Source of the DNA: Deltaproteobacteria bacterium
GTDB taxonomy: Bacteria > Desulfobacterota > Desulfobulbia > Desulfobulbales > Desulfurivibrionaceae
DNA length: 42,322 bases
Assembly (NCBI GenBank): GCA_026388735.1
Contig: JAPLJG010000031.1
Location: 1 to 42,322 of the forward strand
Direction: 5' to 3'
Shown here piece after piece: positions 17,485 to 26,709 of this stretch. A program made the translations under genes and the position numbers. Every line of letters starts with the position of its first letter. Position 1 is the first letter of the stretch. The notes under the pieces are model-generated. The model had not been told where the DNA came from, made no database searches, and saw only the letters and a list, made by a program, of their open reading frames with translations.

Positions 17485-18027
17485 ATGACCATGCCACGCA
17501 AACCGTTTCGCACCGTATTCCTCTCAACCGTTCTAGCACTCACCAGCCTTGTCGCCCTCAGCGGCTGCGCCGAATTGGGCCTGGGCGGAGGCAGCAGCGA
17601 TAAAGGGACTTCCGCAGATCCCTTTGCCGCCTCTACCTCCTCCCTGGACAGCCCGCCCTACCGAGCCAACGAATTTTCCGACCTGCTGCTTCCCAGCGAA
17701 CTTTCCTGGGACCGGGAGAAAAGCATGCTCGTCCGGACCGACTCCTTTGCCGGCGGGGTCTTGCAATACACCGGTCGGGTAGATATCGCTTCGCTGTCCG
17801 ATTTTTTCACCAACAACATGAGCAAAAACGGCTGGAAGCTTGCCGGTTCCGCCAAGTACAAAAATATCCTCCTCGCCTTTGTCAAACCGAACAAGACCTG
17901 CACCATTCTCTTGTCCGAGGATAAACTGCTCATGCGGACAGAGGTTGCCATCTATGTTGCCGAGGATATTGCTGCGGCACGCGCAGGTAGCGGGAAACAG
18001 GCCAACCCCTTCGGCTCTGGGATGTAA
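17485..18027 (+). CDS. Lipoprotein with a conserved deltaproteobacterial-type domain, unknown function
   Basis: The 180-residue protein has a signal with lipobox LSGC (residues 27-30 region) and a low-complexity Gly/Ser linker. The folded part begins ANEFSDLLLPSELSWDREKSM, then a GGVLQYTGRVDIASLSDFFTNNM segment and a NKTCTILLSEDK strand. I recall similar small lipoproteins in Desulfovibrio-like genomes but know no function. The ATG at 17485 follows CAGGAGG at good spacing. The CoaBC gene follows 22 bases downstream. Confidence 0.75.
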   Translation: MTMPRKPFRTVFLSTVLALTSLVALSGCAELGLGGGSSDKGTSADPFAASTSSLDSPPYRANEFSDLLLPSELSWDREKSMLVRTDSFAGGVLQYTGRVDIASLSDFFTNNMSKNGWKLAGSAKYKNILLAFVKPNKTCTILLSEDKLLMRTEVAIYVAEDIAAARAGSGKQANPFGSGM

Positions 18028-18049
18028 GGATTCAGGCGGCGCGAACCCC

Positions 18050-19165
18050 ATGTCTCTTCTGAGCGATAAAAAAATCCTTCTCGGGATTACCGGAGGCATC
18101 GCCGCCTACAAGGTGGCGGACTGGGTTCGCGCCCTGCGTCGGGAAGGCGGACAGGTCACTGTGGTCATGACCGAGTCTGCCTGCCGGTTCATCAGCCCCT
18201 TGACCATGGCAGCCCTTTCCGGCAATCCGGTGCACACCGGCATGTTCAGCGCCGAGGCACCGGAGACCATCCCGCACATCAGCCTGGCCAGGGAGCACGA
18301 TCTGCTGGTCATTGCTCCGGCCTCGGCCCAGACCATCGCCCGCCTGGCCCACGGCCTGGCGGATAATCTGCTTGCCACCATCAAATCATACGGGTATGGG
18401 GTTCTCGAACCCGACTGCGGTGAGATGGCCTGCGGCGAAGAAGGCCCCGGTCGTCTGACCGATTGGGAAAACGTGCGGCAGGCCATCCTCACCGCCTTCG
18501 CCCCCAAAACCCTGGCCGAGGAACATGTGCTCATCACCGCCGGCCCCACCAGGGAGGCCTTCGATCCGGTCCGCTTCTTGAGCAATCCCTCCACCGGCAA
18601 GATGGGCTATGCCCTTGCGGCCACGGCCAGGCAACGGGGGGCAACGGTCACCCTGATCAGCGGGCCCACCGCCCTGACCGCCCCGCCGGGGGTACAATGC
18701 ATCCAAGTCACCTCTGCCGTGGAAATGCAGACAGAGGTCATGCGCTGTCTCGATGCGGCCACCATTGTCGTCAAGGCTGCGGCTGTTTCCGACTACCGGC
18801 CCGCAGAAAAAGAGTCTCACAAGGTAAAAAAAGGACAGGCCGCGCTCTCCCTGCCGCTGGTCGCCAATCCGGATATCCTCAAGGAACTGGGTAACCGCAG
18901 ACAAAGATCCCCGCTGCTCGTCGGCTTTGCCGCAGAGAGCCGAGATCATCTCAAGGAAGGGGCCAGAAAGCTCAAGGAGAAAAATCTTGATCTAATCGTG
19001 GTCAACGATATTGGCGGAACAGAAACCGGCTTTGCCACAGACACCAACAGAGTCACCCTGCTTGACCGCAATGGAGCACAGGAAGAATTGCCGCTACTGA
19101 GCAAGGAAGAAACCGCCCACCGGATCTGGGATTCAGTGGCTAGGCTGATGGCAGACAACCGCTAA
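18050..19165 (+). CDS. coaBC: CoaBC, phosphopantothenoylcysteine synthase/decarboxylase, with internal deletion
   Basis: The bifunctional coenzyme A enzyme has an N-terminal decarboxylase (CoaC) and a C-terminal ligase (CoaB). CoaC features present: GITGGIAAYK (12-21), catalytic H76 in PHISLA, APASAQTIARLAHGLADNLL, and the substrate-flap C128 in GEMACGEEGPGR. The segment that should follow DNLL, with the PXMNXXMW motif and its catalytic Asn, is missing: DNLLATI runs straight into KSYGYGVLEPD near 18380. About 31 residues are absent, in frame, giving 371 residues instead of about 400. CoaB looks intact: ITAGPTREAFDPVRFLSNPSTGKMG (in two halves), AAAVSDYRPA and VNDIGG. The decarboxylase is expected to be inactive unless this is an assembly fault. 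Confidence 0.9.
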   Translation: MSLLSDKKILLGITGGIAAYKVADWVRALRREGGQVTVVMTESACRFISPLTMAALSGNPVHTGMFSAEAPETIPHISLAREHDLLVIAPASAQTIARLAHGLADNLLATIKSYGYGVLEPDCGEMACGEEGPGRLTDWENVRQAILTAFAPKTLAEEHVLITAGPTREAFDPVRFLSNPSTGKMGYALAATARQRGATVTLISGPTALTAPPGVQCIQVTSAVEMQTEVMRCLDAATIVVKAAAVSDYRPAEKESHKVKKGQAALSLPLVANPDILKELGNRRQRSPLLVGFAAESRDHLKEGARKLKEKNLDLIVVNDIGGTETGFATDTNRVTLLDRNGAQEELPLLSKEETAHRIWDSVARLMADNR

Positions 19166-19238
19166 GTCCAACGTAAAGCACCCCTCTCTACTAACACCAG
19201 AAACCGGGGGGGCATCCCTCGACTTCTCGAACAAACGG

Positions 19239-20123
19239 TCAGGCAACCTGGTATGCCCCACCCTGCTCGATCTTTTCCATATCTTCCCTGACCTGCTCAA
19301 CGCTGGCCTGCAAGACATCCCACGGCAGACCGATATCCTTGACATGCCGCTCTAAGATTTCCCGATCGGGGGGTGGCATGGTCACATAGCCATAGTGCTC
19401 GGACATGAGATAGTCGGCGATAAAAATTGTTTTCGCAAACAGGCGGTGCTCTTCCCGTGCGCCATCAGGATTGTGATGAAAACCAATACCTTCCGTGAGT
19501 TCGGGCGGGAAATTCCAGTTCTCGGCCAAGCCCTTGCCCACCATCCCATGGTCGAAACCGAAGACCGCAATCTCGCCAACGGACAGGACCTGGGGCGTAT
19601 TCCCTAAGGTCTGGACCAACTGCGCGAATTCCTGGTGCAGAAGCTGGTCTTCCACAATGACCCCGATGTCGTGCATCAAGCCTGCGGCATAAGCGCTGTT
19701 TGCCTTTTCGCTGAACTCTCGGCTGTAGATCGCCTTGGCAAGAAGGGCGACAGCCAGACTGTGCCGCCACAAAAGGAGCCGGGAATAGCCGTCAACAGGC
19801 GCGCCGCCGCCATAAAGTTCGCTCATCTTCTGGGTGAGGATAATTTCTTTGAGCGTGTCAAAACCAATCCAGATCAGGGCCTGGTGGATGTCGCTGATGG
19901 TTTGCGTGGGGGCGTAATACGATGAATTGGTAACCCGAAGGATCTTTGCCGCCAACGGGGGATCAAGCTGAATAAACTGAATAAAATCAGCGGAAGTGGC
20001 GGCAGGATCGCTGATAAGGGTCAATATCCCGCCCACCGTTCCTTTGATGGAGGCAATGGTCGATGTCTCAACCAGTTCCAGCAGACCGGCCAAGGAAACA
20101 GCGGATTTTTTTGCGGTACTCAT
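19239..20123 (-). CDS. HDOD-domain signalling protein
   Basis: The 294-residue protein is a single HDOD domain (related to HD phosphohydrolases): LVETSTIAS start, DPPLAAKILRVTNSSYY, then SDIHQALIWIGF, with WRHSLAVALLAK and the partial HD-like GLMHDIGVIVEDQ. HDOD proteins regulate signalling and motility in many proteobacteria; the domain usually lacks full HD catalytic residues. A ribosome-binding AAGGTGAAG precedes the ATG at 20123. It follows the LysM gene on the same strand with a gap of 106 bases that holds nothing I can identify. Confidence 0.9.
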   Translation of the reverse strand: MSTAKKSAVSLAGLLELVETSTIASIKGTVGGILTLISDPAATSADFIQFIQLDPPLAAKILRVTNSSYYAPTQTISDIHQALIWIGFDTLKEIILTQKMSELYGGGAPVDGYSRLLLWRHSLAVALLAKAIYSREFSEKANSAYAAGLMHDIGVIVEDQLLHQEFAQLVQTLGNTPQVLSVGEIAVFGFDHGMVGKGLAENWNFPPELTEGIGFHHNPDGAREEHRLFAKTIFIADYLMSEHYGYVTMPPPDREILERHVKDIGLPWDVLQASVEQVREDMEKIEQGGAYQVA

Positions 20124-20229
20124 GGGGCTTCACCTTATTGTGAGAATTGTTAGACTGCAAAACAGCGCCCTCCCCCCCAACAGTCCCCCTCTTTGATTCC
20201 CAAGAACAAAACAAAAACAACGGCGGATT

Positions 20230-21282
20230 CTACAAAACCGGCAGTCCCACCACATCCCCTCGGCGCACTTCGTGGCCGCTTCGTTTCGTCACCACCGCAG
20301 CCGCAGTGGTTGCCGAAACCCGCAGAATCATGATTTCCCCGGAATTCCGGCCCTCGGCTTTATCCTCTGCTGCCACCGACAACAGGTCTCCGGGCGCAAG
20401 CCCTTGATCCGCACCGATATTCAGATAAACAATATCATCTGGCCCGGCAAGCTGACGCATGAACTGAAACGCCACCACCGCGCCGGTAACAGCGGCTGCC
20501 GGGGCCGGTCGCACGGAAACCGTGGGCCGCTCCGGAAGCGGTCCCAGAACGTCATCGGTTCTCACTTCGGCATAGGCACGCCGGATAATCCCCTGCTGCT
20601 TGACGGCGTCTGCGGCAACAACCTCGACAACGGCAATGTCCGCCAGCAGATGACCGGGACTCAGGCTGAAATACCCCAGAGACTCGACCTTGCCCATGTC
20701 TCGGTACACGCCGAACTGCTGACCAACCTGGGCGCCAGGGGCAGAGATCAAAATGGTCTCGCCGAGAGCCGCGCTCTGCCAACCCTGTTCGGTGCCCAGC
20801 ACCTTACCCTCGTTGGGGATCTCGTTGGTGAGCATGCCGATTCCCCGGTCGTAATATTGGGCCGGATCAATCATCTGAACCGCCTTGGCCTTATCACCGG
20901 ACAAGGGCAGATCTTTTTTTACCACCACGATGGGCAGCGGCTCGGAGGACGAAGCCAAGCCTGCTCGGGCAAGGGCTGAAGATCCGGATTCCACCGGGCC
21001 GACATTACTGACCGTCGCCACTTCCCTGACCGGAGCCTTTGCCAGGACTGGAATCTTGACCACTTGACCCGGTTTGATCCAATGGGGGTTGGCAATCCAG
21101 GGGTTGATCTTCCAAATCTTGGGCCAGAGCAGTGGATCATTGAGATAGCCCCCGCTCAAGTCCCAGAGGGTGTCCCCCTTGTGCACCGCATGGCTGGTTG
21201 TGTCTTCCGCCCGAATCTCCCTGCCGCCAAAAACTCCGCAGGCAGAGGCAATAATCACCGCTGTTGCAACAAACTTTCTCAT
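20230..21282 (-). CDS. Exported LysM-domain protein
   Basis: The 350-residue protein has a signal peptide (cleavage near IRA, residue 22) followed by one LysM domain (HAVHKGDTLWDLSGGYL through HWIKPGQVVKIP, about residues 30-78), which binds peptidoglycan. The rest has no recognised catalytic domain; it contains strands around GETILISAPGAQVGQQF and DIVYLNIGADQGLAPGDLLSV that resemble the FlgT/flagellar-type or SH3-like beta modules often found after LysM. The ATG at 21282 follows GAGGAG; the frame extending to 21372 adds a Cys-rich stretch that looks like non-coding DNA. A good promoter sits just upstream. Confidence 0.85.
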   Translation of the reverse strand: MRKFVATAVIIASACGVFGGREIRAEDTTSHAVHKGDTLWDLSGGYLNDPLLWPKIWKINPWIANPHWIKPGQVVKIPVLAKAPVREVATVSNVGPVESGSSALARAGLASSSEPLPIVVVKKDLPLSGDKAKAVQMIDPAQYYDRGIGMLTNEIPNEGKVLGTEQGWQSAALGETILISAPGAQVGQQFGVYRDMGKVESLGYFSLSPGHLLADIAVVEVVAADAVKQQGIIRRAYAEVRTDDVLGPLPERPTVSVRPAPAAAVTGAVVAFQFMRQLAGPDDIVYLNIGADQGLAPGDLLSVAAEDKAEGRNSGEIMILRVSATTAAAVVTKRSGHEVRRGDVVGLPVL

Positions 21283-21353
21283 TGAAATGCTCCTCTCGAA
21301 CCAAACACGATAAAAACGGATAAGCCGACCGCAAACACCACAGCCAGTACTAC

Positions 21354-21383
21354 AATCTACGCAAGGTTTCAAAAAATTGTCAA
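21354..21383 (-). promoter_or_regulatory. Sigma-70 promoter for the LysM gene
   Basis: On the minus strand a perfect TTGACA (21378-21383) is followed after 18 bases by TAGATT (21354-21359). The LysM ATG is 72 bases downstream. It overlaps the frame extension that I rejected for that gene. Confidence 0.55.
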
Positions 21384-21422
21384 GACGATGCTGTGCTTAC
21401 CCCTATTTTAAACCGATGCCTA

Positions 21423-23945
21423 TTACCCCCGATGATGACCAGGCGGGGTAAAAAAACGCAGGCGCAGGGCGTTGGAGACCACGGAAACCGAACTCATGGC
21501 CATGGCCCCCCCAGCGATCATGGGGTTTAAGGTCGGCCCGCCGAAAAGATGCAGCACCCCTGCGGCCACCGGAATGCCGATGATGTTGTAAATAAAGGCC
21601 CAAAAGAGATTCTGCTTGATATTGCGCATAGTGGCCCGACTGAGCGAAAGCGCGGTCAACAGGCCGGAGAGATGGCCCTTCATCAGCACGATATCGCCGG
21701 ACTCAATGGCCACGTCGATGCCGGTGCCCATGGCAATGCCCACATCGGCCTTGGCCAGGGCCGGGGCATCGTTAATGCCGTCGCCCACCATGGCGACCCT
21801 AAACCCTTCTGCCTGCAAGGCCGCCACCTTTTCCACCTTCTGATCCGGCAGCACCTGGGCAAAGACCTCGCTGATTCCAGCCTGGGCAGCGATGGCCCGG
21901 GCCGTAATCTCATTATCGCCGGTGAGCATGAAGATCTTGATCCCCATCTGCTCCAAAGCGCTGATGGTCGCGGGCACCTCGGCTTTTAAGCGATCGGCAA
22001 TGGCCAAAAGCGCAACCAGCTTGCCATCCGTCGCACAGTACAGCGCAGTTTTGCCATCCCCGGCAAAGCCATGGACAATCTGCTCAACCACCAGGCCCAG
22101 CCCTGTAACATCCTGCTCCACCATGAACTCATGGTTGCCGAGCAGCACATTTTCACCCCGCACCATGGCCCGGATACCGCGACCGGGAAACGCCTCGAAA
22201 TGGGAAGGCTCTGCCAGGGTCAGCTCTTTTTCCCTGGCTGCGTTGACAATGGCCTCGGCCAGGGGATGTTCCGAGCCGCTCTCGGCACTGGCCGCCAGAG
22301 ACAAGATATGAGGGACATCTATCCCCGGCGCCACGGCTTGGATGTCGGTCAATTCCGGACGACCATGGGTCAGGGTGCCGGTCTTGTCAAAGACGATGGC
22401 ATCAATCTTCTGCGCCATCTCCAAGGCCTCGCCGCTTTTCACCAGCACCCCCAACTGGGCGCCTCGCCCGGTGCCGACCATGATCGAGGTCGGGGTGGCC
22501 AGACCCATGGCGCAAGGGCAGGCGATGACCAGCACGGCAATAAAAATACGCAGAGCAAAGGAAAACTCGACCTGGCCGATGAAATACCAGGCCAGCCCGG
22601 CAACAATGGCCAGGACGATAACAGTGGGCACAAAATACAGACTGATACGGTCCGCCAGATTGGCAATGGGCGCCTTGGAGCCCTGGGCCTCGCGGACCAT
22701 GGTGATGATCCGGGCCAGCACCGTGTCCTGCCCCACCTTCTCAGCCCGCACTTGTAAGAGGCCGTTCTTGTTCAAGGTGGCACCCACCACCGGATCGCCG
22801 ACCTCCTTGGAAACCGGCAGGGATTCGCCGGTGAGCATGGATTCGTCCACACTGGAACGGCCCTTGACCACCGAGCCGTCAACGGGAATGCGCTCACCCG
22901 GCTTGACCAGCAGGATATCGCCCACCTCGATCTCGGCCACGGGAATCTTTTTCTGTTCCTCAGCCTCAGCCTCAGCCCCAGGCACCAACAAGGTGGCCTC
23001 CTCCGGAGCCAGGGCCATGAGCTGACGGATGGCATCCGAGGTGCGTACCTTGGAACGGGCCTCCAGAAACTTGCCCAGAGAAACCAAGGCGATGAGCACG
23101 CCAGCCGACTCAAAATAGAGATCCATGACCCTGGCCATGACCTCGATGCCCAGGCCGATCTCGATCAGATTCCAAGTGCTATAAACAAAGGCGGCACCGG
23201 TGCCGATGGCAATGAGCGAGTCCATGTTGGGCGCCCTGCGCCAGAGAGCCGGAAACCCAAGGAGATAAAAATTCCGGCCCGACCACATGATCGGCAAGAC
23301 CAGAAGAAACTGGACAAAAGCATAGGTGAACGGCGACTGATGGGGAGCCAGAAACGAGGGCAACGGCAGCCCGGCCATCTCGCCCATGGAAAGAAGCAGC
23401 AGCAAAACAGCAAAGGTAAAGGCGGGATAGAGGCGCTTTGCCATGGCAGCAAGCCGAATGATGGCCTCCTCCTGCTGGCGCTCAAAATCCGAGCCCCCGG
23501 CCAACGAGGCCGCCTGGGCCTTAAAGCCAAGGCGCTCGATGGCTTCACGGATCTGCCGCTGGCTGGCAACCTCGGGATCAAAGACCACCACTGCCGACTC
23601 CGTGGCCAGATTCACCTGCATGGTCCGCACCCCGGCCATGTCCCCCACCACCTTTTCGATCCGGGCGGCACAGGAGGCGCAGGTCATGCCTGCAATGGCC
23701 AACGTCAACCTGACGTCTTTTTCCGGCAGCACCAACTCAAAGCCAAGCCCCTTGACGATACCGGCAATATCCGCAAGGCTGAGCCGACCCGACTCCCATT
23801 CCACCTCCAGACTCTCGGCGGCGAGATTCACCGCTGCCGACCGGATGCCCTCGGTGCCTGCAAGTACTTTTTCGATGCGGGCAGAACAGGAGGCACAGTG
23901 CATGCCCCGGATGGCGACCCGCTGCTTTTCGGTTGACGGTGTCAT
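21423..23945 (-). CDS. copA: Copper-exporting P1B-type ATPase
   Basis: The 840-residue protein has two N-terminal HMA copper-binding domains (GMHCASC with C17/C20, and GMTCASC with C89/C92) and the membrane CPC metal-transport motif in [11 protein letters not shown]. It also has the phosphorylated DKTGTLT, the HP dipeptide in SEHPLAEA, and [22 protein letters not shown]. This set defines the Cu(I)-ATPases that pump copper out of the cytoplasm. The start at ATG 23945 gives a short N-terminus before the first HMA; a GGAG lies about 11 bases upstream. The chaperone copZ is divergent 262 bases away. Confidence 0.96.
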   Translation of the reverse strand: MTPSTEKQRVAIRGMHCASCSARIEKVLAGTEGIRSAAVNLAAESLEVEWESGRLSLADIAGIVKGLGFELVLPEKDVRLTLAIAGMTCASCAARIEKVVGDMAGVRTMQVNLATESAVVVFDPEVASQRQIREAIERLGFKAQAASLAGGSDFERQQEEAIIRLAAMAKRLYPAFTFAVLLLLLSMGEMAGLPLPSFLAPHQSPFTYAFVQFLLVLPIMWSGRNFYLLGFPALWRRAPNMDSLIAIGTGAAFVYSTWNLIEIGLGIEVMARVMDLYFESAGVLIALVSLGKFLEARSKVRTSDAIRQLMALAPEEATLLVPGAEAEAEEQKKIPVAEIEVGDILLVKPGERIPVDGSVVKGRSSVDESMLTGESLPVSKEVGDPVVGATLNKNGLLQVRAEKVGQDTVLARIITMVREAQGSKAPIANLADRISLYFVPTVIVLAIVAGLAWYFIGQVEFSFALRIFIAVLVIACPCAMGLATPTSIMVGTGRGAQLGVLVKSGEALEMAQKIDAIVFDKTGTLTHGRPELTDIQAVAPGIDVPHILSLAASAESGSEHPLAEAIVNAAREKELTLAEPSHFEAFPGRGIRAMVRGENVLLGNHEFMVEQDVTGLGLVVEQIVHGFAGDGKTALYCATDGKLVALLAIADRLKAEVPATISALEQMGIKIFMLTGDNEITARAIAAQAGISEVFAQVLPDQKVEKVAALQAEGFRVAMVGDGINDAPALAKADVGIAMGTGIDVAIESGDIVLMKGHLSGLLTALSLSRATMRNIKQNLFWAFIYNIIGIPVAAGVLHLFGGPTLNPMIAGGAMAMSSVSVVSNALRLRFFTPPGHHRG

Positions 23946-24022
23946 GTGTACATTGCTCCGGTATTGATTGTTTGATCCTTTCACAGTAAATTGCATGCAA
24001 CGATGATCAACTCGTAACAACG

Positions 24023-24100
24023 GCCCTTCGACAGGCTCAGGGCGAACGGTGTTTTCTCTATGTCTTGTATATTCCGTTCGTGCTGAGCCTGTCGAAGCAC
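24023..24100. repeat. Long imperfect inverted repeat between copA and copZ
   Basis: Two arms of about 27 bases, 24023-24049 (GCCCTTCGACAGGCTCAGGG then CGAACGG) and 24074-24100 (CCGTTCG then TGCTGAGCCTGTCGAAGCAC), are near-perfect inverses around a 24-base AT-rich loop. The CTTCGACAGGCTCAG core is a well-known dispersed repeat in many environmental bacterial genomes. It is probably a REP/BIME-like or MITE-like element inserted in the intergenic region. The rest of the 23946-24207 gap shows no clear regulator site. Confidence 0.8.
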
Positions 24101-24207
24101 TTGCTTAAAGCAAATTCAAAATTATTACGAGTCCATCAACAGTAAAAACCATTTACGGCCAGTAATTTTTTAACTTTAACACTCTAAACTCTTTACAGGA
24201 GTCCCCC

Positions 24208-24408
24208 ATGCCAACCATCCAGATCAAAGGTATGCGCTGCGGCCATTGTGCTGCCTCGGTCACCACCGCACTCAACGCCATCGACGGCATCAGCAATGTA
24301 ACCATCGCTCTGGACAAAGGCGAGGCCAGCTTCAACCAGAGCAAGGATGTGCCCATGGATGCCATCAAAAAAGCCATCGCCGCCATCGGCTTCGAGGTGG
24401 TGGGGTAA
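24208..24408 (+). CDS. copZ: Copper chaperone, single HMA domain
   Basis: The 66-residue protein is one HMA domain with GMRCGHC as the copper-binding loop near residues 8-14 and the expected strand-helix pattern. CopZ-type chaperones deliver Cu(I) to CopA's N-terminal domains. It is transcribed divergently from copA. CAGGAG lies upstream of the ATG at 24208. The GHC variant in place of the more usual ASC in the loop occurs in many chaperones. Confidence 0.93.
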   Translation: MPTIQIKGMRCGHCAASVTTALNAIDGISNVTIALDKGEASFNQSKDVPMDAIKKAIAAIGFEVVG

Positions 24409-24450
24409 GAACAGCCCGCACCGCGCCAACAGGTGCGGCGCGACAAAATG

Positions 24451-24717
24451 CTACAGCACCATGACCACCGCCGGATGCCCCTTAAAGGCGCAATACTGGC
24501 ATTCACGGTCCTCGGCGCTGAGCACGACAAGCTCCACGTCCAGACAGACGTATTTACCGCCGCTACTCGAATTGGACAGGGACACCAGACATTCCCGCGC
24601 CTGAACAACCTCGGCGATGGCCGCCCGCAATTCCTCCTGCTCCCTGCCGATAATCTTGTATACCCACGAACAGGGGTACTCCAGCTCGAGCTTTTGCTTG
24701 CAATCAGTCAACAACAC
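24451..24717 (-). CDS. DUF493 (YbeD-like) protein
   Basis: The 88-residue protein matches the YbeD/UPF0250 family: YPCSWVYKIIG, a helix with ELRAAIAEVVQ, SSSGGKYVCLDVELVV, and the family-typical ending PAVVMVL. Family function is unknown; E. coli YbeD has a ferredoxin-like fold. The GTG at 24717 is chosen because it gives the usual family length and ACGGAGG lies just upstream; the longer open frame to 24852 has no family similarity. It is convergent with copZ, separated by 42 bases with a 7-bp hairpin (24416-24438) that lacks a U-run. Confidence 0.85.
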   Translation of the reverse strand: MLLTDCKQKLELEYPCSWVYKIIGREQEELRAAIAEVVQARECLVSLSNSSSGGKYVCLDVELVVLSAEDRECQYCAFKGHPAVVMVL

Positions 24718-24842
24718 GGCCAGCCTCCGTATTTTCTTCTCTCGCCCGCCACGGGAAAATACCCCAGGAAACCCATCATACCAGATCGAGCCCCCTTCGC
24801 CAACAAGGTCGCGAGCCTGGCACCAACGCATAAATAAAGGGC

Positions 24843-24869
24843 TTGCAACCAAGCTTTATTCTGTATAAT
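24843..24869 (+). promoter_or_regulatory. Candidate promoter for the two-partner secretion operon
   Basis: A perfect -10 TATAAT (24864-24869) is preceded by TTGCAA (24843-24848) with a spacer of only 15 bases, shorter than optimal. It would leave an untranslated leader of about 155 bases before tpsB. The rest of the 24718-25031 gap shows nothing else recognisable. Confidence 0.4.
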
Positions 24870-25031
24870 CTTTAGACATTCTGGGCAGAATAAAAACTTC
24901 GGCTTATCAAGGAATTCCCGCACATCTGGCGTGAGCGTTTCACAATAATACTCCGTCCGAATTGCCCACAGAAAAGTTCCCGACTCCCGCTTCAAAGGCA
25001 GTACACAGTTTTTCCGAGTGAAGGAGAAAAG

Positions 25032-26687
25032 ATGTCCCGTATCCGACCTGTCCAATCAACTATCCATGCCGCTGCCCGCCTTTCCCTGGCCCTGCTTGCC
25101 CTTGCTCCGGTCCCGGCAGTCCTGGCCCAGCCTCCCACCCCCGGGGCTGTGGAAGAAACCCTCCGCCCCCGTCCAGCGCAGCCAGACAAGGATATTTCCC
25201 TGCCCGAGATGCAGCCTCCCCCGCCGCCCCGGCCCGTATCCCCTCCAGACGAACGCCGGGTGCAGATCGATCATTTCACCATCACCGGCAACACCGTCTT
25301 CACAGAAACAGAACTCCTAGCCCTCATCGCCGACCGGGAGGGCACTGACCTGACCCTCACCGAGATTTACGGGCTAGCCGACCGGCTCACCGACTTATAT
25401 CAGACCCATGGCTACAGCCTGACCACGGTCACGGTTCCGGCCCAACGCATGCTCGATGGGGTGCTTCGGCTGGAGGTGGTGGAAGGCAGAGTCGGCCATC
25501 TGGTTTTTTTAGACAATCAACGCTATGATGACGACTTCCTCACCGATCAGCTCGACCAGCTCAAGCCAGGAACCATCCTGCGCTTTGCGGACCTGGAACG
25601 CGAGGTGCTGCTGCTCAACGACCTGCCCGGCCTTGTGGCCCGCTCGGTGCTGATGCCAGGCGAAGAATACGGCACCACAGACATCAATCTGCGCATGGAG
25701 GAAACCCCGGTGGCGGCCAGCGCAACGCTGGACAACCAGGGCCGCAAAGTCATCGGCCAGTGGCGGTTGGGCGCGGATTTCACCATCAACAATCCCTTTA
25801 AACTCGGCGATGTGCTGGGCCTTGGCTATACCCGCTCCCAGCACAGCCTGCTCCGCCAAGGACGATTGAGCTACGGCTTTCCGATCCTGAATGACGGCAC
25901 CAGGATCAACCTGAGCTATTCCAGGGCCGAGTACGATGTGGGCGAGGACTTCGCCGCCCTCGACATCGCAGGGGTCAGCGAAACAGCCCGCATGCAGATA
26001 AGCCACCCGATCATCCGGAGCCGCCGGACCAACCTTTCCTGGACCCTGGCCGGAGCCCATGTCCGAGGCCAGTCCGACATGCGGGACATCCCCCTCAACG
26101 ACGACACAATCGACTACCTTGAGGCCGGGCTGAACTACAGCCTTCGCAACGCTTCGGGCGGGCTGGCCAACCTTTCCGGCCTGTTTTCCACCAACTTCCG
26201 AAACAACTCTGACGGCACCAACAACGAGGCCCTGCCGCCCAAACTCGAACTGCACGGCGACTACGAACATCTTTTCGACCAGAACTGGAGCGCGGTGGTG
26301 CGTGGCGAGGCGGTATACAGCACCGATCCCTTGCCGGACTCCAACAAGTACAGCATTGGCGGCCCAACCAACGTCCGGGGCTTTGTCAGCTCGCAACTGC
26401 GGGGCGACCAAGGCGCCATGGGCAGCCTGGAACTGCGGCGTCACATTGGCTTTGATCATGCCGACCTCCTGCTGCGCGGTTTCGTCGATGCCGGCGAGGT
26501 TCACTACGAACAACCCCTTCCCGATGGCCGCCGTTCCGACAGCCTTGCCTCAGCCGGGATCGGCATGACCGTCTCAGTGGCCGGCAAGTATAGCCTTGAC
26601 CTGCAGTGGGCCAAGCCCATTGACGGCAATGACCCTGGCGACGGCTACGACGCCCCGCTCTGGGTCACCTTTACCGCCATGTATTAA
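25032..26687 (+). CDS. TpsB, ShlB/FhaC-type two-partner secretion transporter
   Basis: The 551-residue outer-membrane transporter has a signal peptide (cleavage near VLA, residue 33), a proline-rich linker (PPPPPRP) and POTRA domains (VQIDHFTITGNTVFTETELL and the following YGLADRLTDLYQTHGYSL). The barrel contains the conserved VRGF motif of the L6 loop (GGPTNVRGF). It ends in WVTFTAMY. It secretes the large TpsA encoded next. AAGGAG precedes the ATG at 25032. Confidence 0.93.
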   Translation: MSRIRPVQSTIHAAARLSLALLALAPVPAVLAQPPTPGAVEETLRPRPAQPDKDISLPEMQPPPPPRPVSPPDERRVQIDHFTITGNTVFTETELLALIADREGTDLTLTEIYGLADRLTDLYQTHGYSLTTVTVPAQRMLDGVLRLEVVEGRVGHLVFLDNQRYDDDFLTDQLDQLKPGTILRFADLEREVLLLNDLPGLVARSVLMPGEEYGTTDINLRMEETPVAASATLDNQGRKVIGQWRLGADFTINNPFKLGDVLGLGYTRSQHSLLRQGRLSYGFPILNDGTRINLSYSRAEYDVGEDFAALDIAGVSETARMQISHPIIRSRRTNLSWTLAGAHVRGQSDMRDIPLNDDTIDYLEAGLNYSLRNASGGLANLSGLFSTNFRNNSDGTNNEALPPKLELHGDYEHLFDQNWSAVVRGEAVYSTDPLPDSNKYSIGGPTNVRGFVSSQLRGDQGAMGSLELRRHIGFDHADLLLRGFVDAGEVHYEQPLPDGRRSDSLASAGIGMTVSVAGKYSLDLQWAKPIDGNDPGDGYDAPLWVTFTAMY

Positions 26688-26693
26688 GTTTAA

Positions 26694-26701
26694 GGGGGGG
26701 G
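26694..26701 (+). repeat. G8 homopolymer in the tpsA ribosome-binding region
   Basis: Eight G in a row lie 8 bases before the tpsA ATG and 6 bases after the tpsB stop, so they form the ribosome-binding site. Length change by slippage would alter its spacing or strength. Confidence 0.7.
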
Positions 26702-26709
26702 ACAAGATC

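Noticed and set aside
24416..24438. Hairpin between copZ and the DUF493 gene as terminator
   Set aside because: The 7-bp stem has no U-run on either strand.
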